Assembly: GCA_027600665.1 (NCBI GenBank)
Contig: JADGJL010000332.1
Location: 1-24,872, forward strand
DNA: 24,872 nucleotides
Direction: 5' to 3'
Source: Irineochytrium annulatum
Taxonomy: Eukaryota > Chytridiomycota > Chytridiomycetes > Chytridiales > Chytridiaceae
Positions 7,202 to 15,581 of the stretch are shown piece after piece. A program made the position numbers and the translations under genes. Position 1 is the stretch's first letter. The number at the start of each line of letters is the position of its first letter. The notes under the pieces are model-generated. The model had not been told where the DNA came from, ran no database searches, and saw only the letters and a program-made list of their open reading frames with translations.

Positions 7202-10050
7202 CTAGTTCCCTAACACCTCCACTCTTTGCAGCACCCAATCAGGAGCAACACCCATCGCCTTAGCCTCTCTGTAGCACTTTGCGGCCATGCGCATGTCCCT
7301 GGGGACGCCCCAGCCGCTCTCATAACACTGACCAAGGGAGCAAAGCGCTATAAAAACACCAGCTTCAGTCACCTCGGCGTAAAGTCTTGCTGCGGTGCAT
7401 CTGTCCTCGGACACGCCCAACCCCTTTAAGTAGCAGTCACCCAAGCGATGTTTCGCAAAGGCAAAACCGTTGTGAGCAAGACTAGCATAAATCCTTGCTC
7501 CTTCACGCTCATCCACTGGCATGCCTGCTCCAAAAATGTTGCGCCTTGCAAGCTCAATCTTGGCGTAAGCATTCCCCAAAGCCGCCGCTTTTCGATATAA
7601 CTCCACGGCAAATTTTTCATTTTTGGGAACACCGGTCCCCTCCTCATAGCACATCCCTAAATAATGCTGGGCTTCAGCGCTTCCCGATGCAACCAAATCT
7701 TTGAATAGCTTTGCTGCCTCTACACACAGGTCAGCTGAGACGTCCTTATTTTCGCCAATCCCAAATCCATGTTGGTAACAGCGACCGAGCAGATATTTCG
7801 CCACTGCATCGCCCGCGTGTGCAGCCTCACTAAACAGCTTCACCGCCTGGCCATAGTCACGTTGAACTCCCCAACCCTTGCGGTGACATTCTCCTAAACG
7901 GCGCTTTGCTTCGACATTTCCAAGTTTAGCGGCACGTGTGTAGAACTTTGCAGCGGTCTTGAAGTTGCCCTTGACGCCACATCCCGTTTCATAGTAAAGA
8001 CCCATCTTTAGCATCGCAGCAGAGTTCCCAGCTTCGGCAGCCTCTGCGAACAGCTTGGCTGCTGCGGCGTAATCCCTTAGGACACCAGTTCCTTCATCGT
8101 ACAGGTTTGCAAGGGAAACTTTGGCGTCAATTAATCCGGCATCTGATGATTGCCGAAACAGCGCTGCGGCCAATTCAAATTCCTTCTCTGCCACGTACTT
8201 GCATCCCTCCTCCAACCAATATCCCGCGAGCAGCACAACCGCGTCCTTCTCCCCATCCTCCGCCGCCATCATCAGCAGCTCAACGGCCTCAGGGATGTCC
8301 CTTTTGACAAGCTCTCCCTTCAGAAGAAGCCGCCCCAATTCGATCGTTGCCGATGTATGCCCAAATTTCACTGCTGAGCGGAGGAAGCCGACGGCCTCGT
8401 CGGCTTGAAAGAACGTCAGAACATGCATTCCGTACAGGAGATAGAGCTGGTAGCAGGCTTCCGGGTGCTCATTCGTGGCGGCGTATTTCCACTCTCTGCT
8501 TGCTTTGACCTACTTCTTCTCCGTGAGATATCGCAATCCTCGTTGAAAGTGTTGCTCAAAGATGCTGATGTCTAAAGCAATTGTGCATTGGAACAAGATT
8601 TAACTAATGATTGAAGTACGCAAGCGAGATGAAAGAAACACAACATGCCTTGCCGAACGATTGTCGACGCATTAGAGGTATTTGCCGCTGAATCACGCGA
8701 ACTGAATGACTGCTGAGTGCCTACCAATCCTGCAATCAAAAAGCTGTCTCCTAAGCGATCCATTGCCATAGAGTCAAGGAGTTTACACTCGGGCAGTGAG
8801 CTGCTAGCAATAGGACGTAACCCGGGTGATGACCCTCCTTTCGATTTCTTAAGAAAAAAACCGTTGTTAAACTAGTCTTGTTGCACAACTATTTACCATA
8901 ATATCAATAGAGACCTGCTCCATGCAATCGGCGATCTGCAAGAAGCTGTTTGAAACGCTTTGAGAGGAGCCTGGCTCTGATCCTTGCGATGTAGAAACGC
9001 TGGACGAGTTCTCCGTGACCATCCCTTGGAGCAAGGAACTTATGGCGCCGCCTGCAAAGAGGGGCCTGTTCTTGCGTTCCGGATCCCAGCACGCCTGGAT
9101 AAGGCTGATGAAGGCGACGGGAACGTCGTCGGGCATGTTGTCCAGTGCAGGACGACGAAGGCGGTGGTCGGCTCCTATCACGGAGCATTGGAACCAACTC
9201 CATGGAAAATCGTCCTCCGGGAAACCGTACGGACCCTCCCAACTTGCAAGCTCCGTCAAAACGACGGCGTAGGCATATATGTCGCATTGGGCGTCTCGCT
9301 GTGTAAGTGGTTGAAAGAGCTGTTCTCCGCATCAGCTGTAGCACCCACCCTGATTGGTTCATAGTAAGTCGCCGGGTCAATATACAGCTGGGTGCCTGCA
9401 ATGATTTCGTTGGCCCGCGCCTTGGACGTCGACGAGTCCTTGACGACGGCGAGCCCGAAGTCCGTGACCTTCGCGAGAAGTCTGCCGGCTCGAAGTGCCA
9501 AAAGCACGTTGGCGCCTTTCAAGTCACGATGGATGATCGGCTTTGGTCGCGCTGAGTGAAGGAATGCCATGCCCTCCGCGATGTCCAGGGCCAGGCTGAG
9601 CCGCATGGTGAACGGGCGTACCTCGTTGGTTAGGTAGAAGTCCTTCAAGGAGCCAAGCTCCGAGAGCTGCAAGGCATAGAAAACGTCAGGTGAGCTTTCA
9701 GATACGCTTTAAAGGCGGCCGACCTCCATCACGATCGCATTCGTCTCTTGCACGTAGCCGTAGAATGTGACCACGTTGGTGTGGGCCCTCAGCGAGGCGA
9801 AGATGGCGATCTCTTTACGGAAGCTATTCCAAGCGGATATGAAATCAAGCGGCCCTCCGCAACCAAGAATTGGCATCGCAACGTACCCGTCCAGCTCGGC
9901 CCTGGTGTAGGCGGACGCGAGCCGAGGGACCTTCACGGCCACTTCGCCGTTTCCGTATTTGCCCAGATACACGTCCCCGAAGCCGCCCCGGCCGAGAAGA
10001 CGGTCGGCGAACACCTGGACCCCCGAGTACGGGATCGCATGGTCCTCCAT
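7202..10050 (-). CDS. TKL-like protein kinase fused to Sel1 repeats, with two apparent lesions
   Basis: Proposed exons: 9724-10050, 8897-9666, 8649-8847, 7202-8571. The kinase domain shows a GRGGFGDVY glycine loop, VAVK lysine, IIHRDLKGAN catalytic loop and VTDFGLA. The APE motif is degenerate (LYIDPATY), and the CWDPERKNRP C-lobe motif typical of TKL kinases is present. About ten Sel1-like repeats of ~36 residues follow, with the usual 'A...LG..Y..G.GV..D' pattern, probably a protein-binding solenoid. Two problems: near 9322-9330 the frame shifts by one base between GATADA and QLFQPLTQRD, and TAG at 8510-8512 interrupts the linker (LTEKK, stop, VKASREW) although the protein-like frame continues. 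Intron 8572-8648 would be of GC-AG type. It may therefore be a recent pseudogene, or the sequence may contain errors. The Sel1 part from ATG 8428 (408 aa) is fully open. Upstream intron at 9667-9723 has a weak GTCGGC donor. Confidence 0.75.
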
Positions 10051-10286
10051 GATGACAGCAAGGCGAAGACAACTGTTTGGTCTGATAGTGCTACGGGAGT
10101 GTTTCGTATATTAGCCCCGTCAACCTGTTGGCTAAAAAGCACGAGAGGGTGACCTAATCCCAATCCTAAGAGCAACTCCTCTTCGAGCCGGATTGAGGGC
10201 GACGCCGCCGGGACACCGGCCGCCCCATCGCAATGCGCGCCATCGTGCATCCTGCTGGATTGCATAGAGGATACACCACCTTTTGA

Positions 10287-10484
10287 ACTGTAACCCTCAA
10301 CCACCCGCTCCCCTATTACCCAAGGCTGACACGCCAAACGAGACCCGTCAACTCATTCCCTGCCATTTTGTCCGTATCCCTGACGGTGAGCTTTAGGAAA
10401 CTGGTGGACAAGGCGGACGAGGCAGGCTTATGCGACATCTTTAGTGCTGACGAACACCCGCGCCTTTTGCGCGAACTTAACTGA
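10287..10484 (+). other. Exon-like open frame without start codon
   Basis: Open from just after a TGA at 10284-10286 to TGA 10482-10484. The last ~30 codons look coding (KLVDKADEAGLCDIF, then SADEHPRLLREL). A TTTAG at about 10392-10396 could be an intron acceptor. It abuts the copied MIOS exon that follows. No start codon and no recognised family; it may be an exon left over from a vanished gene. Confidence 0.22.
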
Positions 10485-10492
10485 AGACCCCG

Positions 10493-10600
10493 CACGAACA
10501 AGATTTCCCGCTGCCGAGCCAGCGGCTGGTCCTCAGCGGCTCGAAGGAGGCGAAGCTGTGCTCGTACGAGATGGCAATGAGTTCGGGGATTGCAAGTGAC
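10493..10600 (+). pseudogene. Inverted copy of MIOS exon 1 and start of its intron
   Basis: Positions 10493-10575 match the coding strand of MIOS exon 1 (18698-18781 on the minus strand) with about five substitutions and one 1-nt deletion. Similarity continues, with gaps, into MIOS intron 1. The copy lacks the MIOS start ATG and the deletion breaks its frame, so it cannot encode the MIOS N-terminus. The intron's presence shows that genomic DNA, not spliced RNA, was copied. The MIOS splice donor GT has become AT here, creating an ATG (10577) in frame with the ORF downstream. Confidence 0.8.
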
Positions 10601-10750
10601 ATGGGGCGCCGTTGGGAAGGCGGAGGAGCGATCGCCTCGGGGGACAAGGTAATTCCAATAAGAGACACACTTGTTTCAACCATTTCCCTTGATCAACCCA
10701 CTTCCATCCCACCCACGGCCTCACCTTCGTTCGCCATCGCAGCAGCCGCC

Positions 10751-11539
10751 ATGAACGTCCACCATCCCGCCATCTTCTCCTGGCCGACGCCCCCACCGAC
10801 GGCATTGCCCGCGCCCGAGGCCGCCGCGGCCCTGTACAGCGTCGTCCTCCAGCTCGCCGCCGGCTTCGCGCACGAGGTCGACCTTCGTCGCGCGCTCGAG
10901 ACCCGCATCGCCGGCGTCGAGACCGTCCTCGAGCTTCTGAACGCTCAGGTCGACGGCATGGCCAAGATGGATCCGCCGTCTCAGGCGCCGTCGGCGGGCG
11001 TCGGGGCGAGCGTGGGAACGCGCAGGGGGGCGCAGGAGCATTCCGCGGTGGGGAGAGGCAGTAAAGCGGTGTCACAGGAACCGACCAAGATGCCGATGGG
11101 ACTGCAGGGCGTCGACGCAGTGGCGCGCATGTGCCGTCGCCGTGTAATTGCAACCACCGATTACGTTCCCATCAGCCCCGTCTCCCTTGTGCCCCCGCGC
11201 GAGTCGGGATCGCCTTGGGCGGACGTCGCGACCGAGGCGGCCACGGCGGCGCAGTTCTGGATTGACCGCGACGGGGACGTCGACGCGCGTAACGCCTTAG
11301 CTGGAGCGCCAGCCCGTGGGCGTCCTCGTCGTCCACACGGTCGACAATACCACGACGACAACCGTGGGATGGGGCCGTACTTCCGTCGTCACGCACCCGT
11401 CGACAACGCGGGTCAGGAGTTAGACGACGGCGGAGCGGAGCTGATGAATGGGCTCAAAGCTATGGGAAGGATGGTGAGGGGTGAGGCTGGAGAATTGAAG
11501 GATGGCGAAATCATGGAGGAAGAGGCGGCCCGGCCGTAA
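10751..11539 (+). CDS. Hypothetical low-complexity protein with a short helical core
   Basis: An open frame of 263 codons ending in TAA; the same frame is open from ATG 10571 (322 aa), inside the copied MIOS fragment. I chose the later ATG because the intervening part is AT-rich and may hold a 5' UTR intron (GTAATT near 10649 to CGCAG near 10742). Residues ~25-75 form a plausible amphipathic helix (FAHEVDLRRALETRIAGVE, then VLELLNAQVDGM). The rest is rich in Ala, Gly, Pro and Arg. No domain is recognised. The antisense frames are Arg/Pro-rich shadows. It converges on the kinase gene at 11766-13169. Confidence 0.45.
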   Translation: MNVHHPAIFSWPTPPPTALPAPEAAAALYSVVLQLAAGFAHEVDLRRALETRIAGVETVLELLNAQVDGMAKMDPPSQAPSAGVGASVGTRRGAQEHSAVGRGSKAVSQEPTKMPMGLQGVDAVARMCRRRVIATTDYVPISPVSLVPPRESGSPWADVATEAATAAQFWIDRDGDVDARNALAGAPARGRPRRPHGRQYHDDNRGMGPYFRRHAPVDNAGQELDDGGAELMNGLKAMGRMVRGEAGELKDGEIMEEEAARP

Positions 11540-11765
11540 GAGCGCGGCGGCGGTCGCTTCAGGGAAGCGTGCTACGCGAATGCGGCTACATATTCAATGT
11601 TTTGGTTACTCGTTGATCTCTTCATTTGCATCTCCTCGCCAACGTATATGCGCATTCTTGTTATAATGGCTTCCTCGCGTGTAATTACCCGCCAATGTAT
11701 AAAAATACAGTATATCAACAGCAATATATTAATTTTAAAAGTTGTCGTGGCTCTATACAAACATA

Positions 11766-13169
11766 CTACATCATCTCCATGCTTAACCCACCCTGCACCC
11801 ACGGGTGCGCCATCACCTCCTCCATCCCCCACCGCTCCTCAACCCTCCTCATCGTCATGCCCCTCAAAAGCCCCAGCACGTCCCCCTCGCCGTCAATCAC
11901 ATCCCACCTCATGGCGCCCAGCGGGTAAAACCCCTGCGCCGAGTCAACGCCCTCCTCCTCCTCCTCCGCGAGGTACAGCCCCAGCCCGTGTCCCTTCCTC
12001 ACGGTCCCCTCCACGGCCTCGGGAAGCACGGACGGGCCGTGGAGCATGGAGAACAGTACCATCCCCAGCGCGAACACGTCCGCGCTCGAGGCGTCCGTGT
12101 ACTCCATCCTTGCGCCGCCGTCCCGCGGTGAAGCCGATGCCGACGCTGCTGCGGCCGCCGCCTGGGCGCGCACGTTGCACAGCAGCTCGGGCGGGGTCAT
12201 CTCCCTCGTCCCGTAAGCCCCTACGCGCGCATCCGCGCGCCGGGAGTGGCCCAGATCGGCGAGCACGCAACCGCCTTCGCGCGACATGAGGACGTTCTCC
12301 TCCTTGATGTCGAGGTGCGCGACGCCGCGGGCGTGGAGGTGGTGTAGGGCCGACGCGAGCGTGGCGAAGCGCGGTTGGACCTCGGGCAGGGGCGGCGGGT
12401 TGAGGGCGTAGGTGACGTGCGGGAGAGTGAAGCGGGTGGTCTGGGTGTTTTGGGGCTGTTGGGTGCGACGGAGGGACCAGGACCAGAGGTCGCTGGAGGC
12501 GTCGGTCGGGTCCAAGGGGATGCGGTGTGTTTTGCGGCCGTCGCGGAAGGTGAGGAGCGAGGACGGCGTTGATCGCGTGGGTGGGACGGCGACGCCCGCG
12601 ATGAGGTCAGTGATCAGGTAGTGCTGGTGCCCGTCGTCCCAGGAGTCGATGTATCGAGGAAGGCCCGGGTGCGGTCGCGCGGCGTCCTCCTGCGCGAGCC
12701 AGCGCAGCACCGACACCTCTTGCGGTTCGTCGCCCTCGTCGTCCTCGGGGGACCAGGAGGCGCGGTGGATGATCTTGAGGGCGATGGATGGCGCGGCGGG
12801 GCGGTTGAGAGGGCGCGCGCGGAGGACGACGCCGTTCGAGCCGAAGCCGATAACGGTTTCCACGGCGTAGCTGGTGGCGAGGTGTGGGCAGTTGCGGACG
12901 GCGTGGCGAACAGCAGAGCGCGCGAGCTTCTCGTTGGCGGTGAGGTCGGCGTCGGCCGCGATGTCCTCCGGTGTGTCGGGCTGGTGGCACGGACCGTGGG
13001 TGGCGGTGGGGAGGCGCTCATCACACGGGGAGATTGGAGGCGAGGGCGGCGACGCCACGGCCGCCGACGGCTCCGACATGACCTTATCGTCGCAGAAGGA
13101 TGCCGAGCGGCAGTAGGCGGGGGACGGGGGCGGGGTGGTCGGGTTGGTGAAGATGGTGTTGAGAAGCAT
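11766..13169 (-). CDS. Intronless divergent Ser/Thr protein kinase (467 aa)
   Basis: Single exon from ATG 13169. Residues 1-~100 are Pro/Ser-rich and probably disordered. The kinase domain starts with VIGFGSNGVV (106-115), a non-standard glycine loop, and an ALK lysine at 132. A long insert (~195-260) sits between the N-lobe and the catalytic loop. The catalytic loop is HLDIKEENVL (285-294): the HRD arginine is replaced by leucine but the aspartate (287) and asparagine remain. The metal-binding motif is DLG (305-307) instead of DFG. TPPELL (325-330) stands in for APE, after which an Ala/Ser-rich insert appears. The C-lobe ends with RWGMEEVMAHPWV, the usual subdomain XI helix. Catalysis is plausible because Lys and both Asp are kept. 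Subfamily not determined. Confidence 0.85.
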   Translation of the reverse strand: MLLNTIFTNPTTPPPSPAYCRSASFCDDKVMSEPSAAVASPPSPPISPCDERLPTATHGPCHQPDTPEDIAADADLTANEKLARSAVRHAVRNCPHLATSYAVETVIGFGSNGVVLRARPLNRPAAPSIALKIIHRASWSPEDDEGDEPQEVSVLRWLAQEDAARPHPGLPRYIDSWDDGHQHYLITDLIAGVAVPPTRSTPSSLLTFRDGRKTHRIPLDPTDASSDLWSWSLRRTQQPQNTQTTRFTLPHVTYALNPPPLPEVQPRFATLASALHHLHARGVAHLDIKEENVLMSREGGCVLADLGHSRRADARVGAYGTREMTPPELLCNVRAQAAAAAASASASPRDGGARMEYTDASSADVFALGMVLFSMLHGPSVLPEAVEGTVRKGHGLGLYLAEEEEEGVDSAQGFYPLGAMRWDVIDGEGDVLGLLRGMTMRRVEERWGMEEVMAHPWVQGGLSMEMM

Positions 13170-14498
13170 GTTCTCTCTCGGTGCTGCTGGACCACACGAG
13201 GCCTCGCAGGGTCCGGGGTATCTATCTTATACGTGCCCCAGCTGGAGATGAGGAAGCGCGCCGGTATCTCCCAGCCTGGGATCCGGCGTTCAAGCACAGG
13301 TGTTCGAGCGTCGGGCAGCCCCGTCAACAATCCACAAGTCGCGACAGGGTCCTCGCACATGCTGCTGTAACCGAGGGGATTGAGCACAAAGCAACGTTTT
13401 CAAAGTCCTGTACTTTCTGATTGATTGACGGAGCTTACGCTATCCTGCCCAAAGGTTATCTTAGTCATCCAGCTTACTCTGATCTGCTGCCACGAAAATG
13501 TCGTGTTCGGTGCGGCCTGCATGAGAGTGGAGGCGATGTTCAGGGTGGTTGCAGAATTCTTTTTCTGTGCGGAGGCAGGACGGTGGGGATGAAGACGGCG
13601 TCGATGGAGTCGCGGTGGGATAATAAGATTCTTTGTCCGATAGCGTTGCGCTGGTCTAATTATCGCTCCTATACTGGCACGCTGGGGGGACGCCTCGCAT
13701 CACGAGGCACATACGACTCAAGATTCTTTGCTTATTCTAACAACTATGTTACCTGGTAAATGACATGTTACCTGGTAAATGACATGTGATGTCCAGCCCT
13801 TCTGTGGCTTGGTGAATTGTTTCATTTCCAGTTTTGGGACTTCAAGCCATCACTACATCTCCTCTAATACGTTACTTTTTTTTTTTTTTCGAGGAGAACA
13901 TATTTATAATGGGCCGCAGAAGTTTAAATAAAGGAAAAAAAAGGAAAAGAAATGCTCCAAGGTGTTATTAATACTAACTCCGCTTTTCGTCGACCATCTA
14001 ATATGTGCTGATAATCAAGCTCGCCAAGTGCCTAAACAACTGCTGATGGGTGGACAGATTATTTCTGCTGCCATGGTTCGCTTCAGGTGTATTGGAATTG
14101 CTAAAAAACGTTGCCCGGCATCCAGTCGACCGGAGAAATATAGACAGAGTCGGGCCATCTGTCATCTGTCGAAGCGGCGTCCACATTTGCGTACCAAACT
14201 TTTCGTTGTTCTCGTCAAGGTCGTCCGGATCTTATCCTGGAGTATTTTCTGCTCGTGTTCGCGATGCGCGTCCGAACGACAAGTCCGAATTCTAAATCAG
14301 CCGGTTTTCGCGACGATGTGCAATGATTTCCACTTCAGGGGCTTTTGACTGTTGACGGACGTCATTAGACCACCGTGGTCAGAGAGGAGCAGAGGAATCG
14401 CACCACCTCACCAACACGTCAGCGGGACCCGCGGACCGTGCGACCTGCGGACTCTTAACGGCGCCGTCCCCGTCCTCCTTCTCCAACCTCGTTCTCCA
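13170..14498. other. Long intergenic region between kinase and INSIG genes
   Basis: Divergent promoter space for the kinase (leftward) and INSIG (rightward). Contents seen: a 19-nt tandem duplication (13746-13783), a 14-T run at 13876-13889 followed by A-rich sequence, and open frames without protein-like character. No RNA gene or domain is recognised. In-frame codons upstream of the INSIG start (from 14352) lack an ATG. Confidence 0.4.
13746..13783. repeat. 19-nt perfect tandem duplication
   Basis: ATGTTACCTGGTAAATGAC occurs at 13746-13764 and again at 13765-13783, followed by a partial third start (ATGT). It probably arose by replication slippage; it could also hold paired binding sites in the INSIG upstream region, which cannot be judged from sequence. 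Confidence 0.9.
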
Positions 14499-15374
14499 AT
14501 GCATACCACCTGCGACGCCGCCGTCAGGACGCTCATGGTCCCTGACCGGGGGGCCTCTTCTACGTCCAGGATCACCCCATCATCAACCCCGACACCCGCC
14601 CCGCCATCAACATCCGACGAGCCCTCGACCGCGTCTGCCGTGGCCGCGTCACCATCACCATTGCCGTCATCCGGTCTCCGCCCGCCAATCCGCCTCCTGC
14701 TCCTGGCCGCCCTCGGCTTCCTTCTGGCGGCGGTGATCCTGCATTCCCCTCCCACTCCCTCAATCCAATACCCGCGCTCCTCGTCCACCGCGAACGCATC
14801 AGCGACACGGACACCGCCGCCGAAGCACGATCGGCACCACCACCACCACAACCATCACCGCGCTCCGACGGCGTCAGGCGTGACGGCGCTCCTGCCCTAC
14901 CTCCCCGGCCCGCTCTTCTCGATCCTAACGGGGACGTTCCTCCCCTACCTCGACGCCGGTACGGCGGCGCGGGATCACTTCCGCTCCGGCGGTGCGACGT
15001 CGTCGTCCCTCTCCGCGGCAGCCGGCTTCGCGGAGGGCGTGCGGTGTCTGGGCGGGACACTGGGCATCGCGTACGCCGTGATCAAACTGCCGCCTTTCAT
15101 GGCGGTTGGGACGTGGGGCCTGGCGCTGGGCGCGCTGCTGGGCCTGGGCATCTGGAGCGTGTTCGATGGGACGCTGCAGGGGCTAGTGGTGGGGCAGTGC
15201 GTGACGATGTTGTGGATGAGGGTCATGCAGATGGTGATGATGACGGATACCAGTGTGGGTGGCGCAGATGTGGGGGGGCTTGCGATTGCCGACGCGGATG
15301 GGCTACGGTGGGGTTTGGTCTTCAGCTGCTGCGTATGCTTTGGTGTGGTCGGGAGGGCGCTGAGGCATCCATAG
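14499..15374 (+). CDS. INSIG: INSIG-like ER membrane protein (291 aa)
   Basis: INSIG proteins sit in the ER membrane, bind sterols, and restrain SREBP-SCAP or HMG-CoA reductase. Here residues 61-82 form a first membrane segment (RLLLLAALGFLLAAVI). A His-rich loop (about 110-121) and a second hydrophobic segment (~128-150) follow. The conserved core spans ~180-232: GVRCLGGTLGIAYAVIKLP, then GLGIWSVFDGTLQGLVVGQ, which matches the family pattern 'R..g..lGi..A..K' and 'lglWw.FDr..sGl', with the aspartate at 223. A last segment (~269-288) ends in GVVGRALRHP, like the family's 'G.iGR.L'. No intron is needed. The start ATG is the first in a frame that is open but ATG-less upstream. It converges on MIOS with about 207 nt between stop codons. 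Function is inferred from family. Confidence 0.85.
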   Translation: MHTTCDAAVRTLMVPDRGASSTSRITPSSTPTPAPPSTSDEPSTASAVAASPSPLPSSGLRPPIRLLLLAALGFLLAAVILHSPPTPSIQYPRSSSTANASATRTPPPKHDRHHHHHNHHRAPTASGVTALLPYLPGPLFSILTGTFLPYLDAGTAARDHFRSGGATSSSLSAAAGFAEGVRCLGGTLGIAYAVIKLPPFMAVGTWGLALGALLGLGIWSVFDGTLQGLVVGQCVTMLWMRVMQMVMMTDTSVGGADVGGLAIADADGLRWGLVFSCCVCFGVVGRALRHP

Positions 15375-15581
15375 GGGTGTTATTCATTGCAGAGATGAGA
15401 CGTGACAGCTTTGAGGTTAATTCCATCCATCAAGAACAATTCAATTCTATTATTTGCGATTATCGCTTTACAATCCCTGACGCCCTTGCAGTAGTATCAT
15501 AATTACTTAATACAACATCATCATAGTAATACGAATGCAATCGATATGTTTGCGTCATTATAATGTTCTGCAAAGCAAATA

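Noticed and set aside
10533..11153. Arg-rich minus-strand frame opposite the 10751-11539 ORF
   Set aside because: Composition is that of an antisense shadow of Ala/Gly/Pro-rich codons, with no helix or domain.
12614..13387. Long Arg/Pro/Ser-rich open frames on both strands over the kinase gene
   Set aside because: They are out-of-frame readings of GC-rich kinase codons; the kinase frame has recognisable catalytic motifs.
13962..14348. Plus-strand open frame of ~128 codons upstream of INSIG
   Set aside because: Mixed composition, no domain and no support from neighbours; judged chance.
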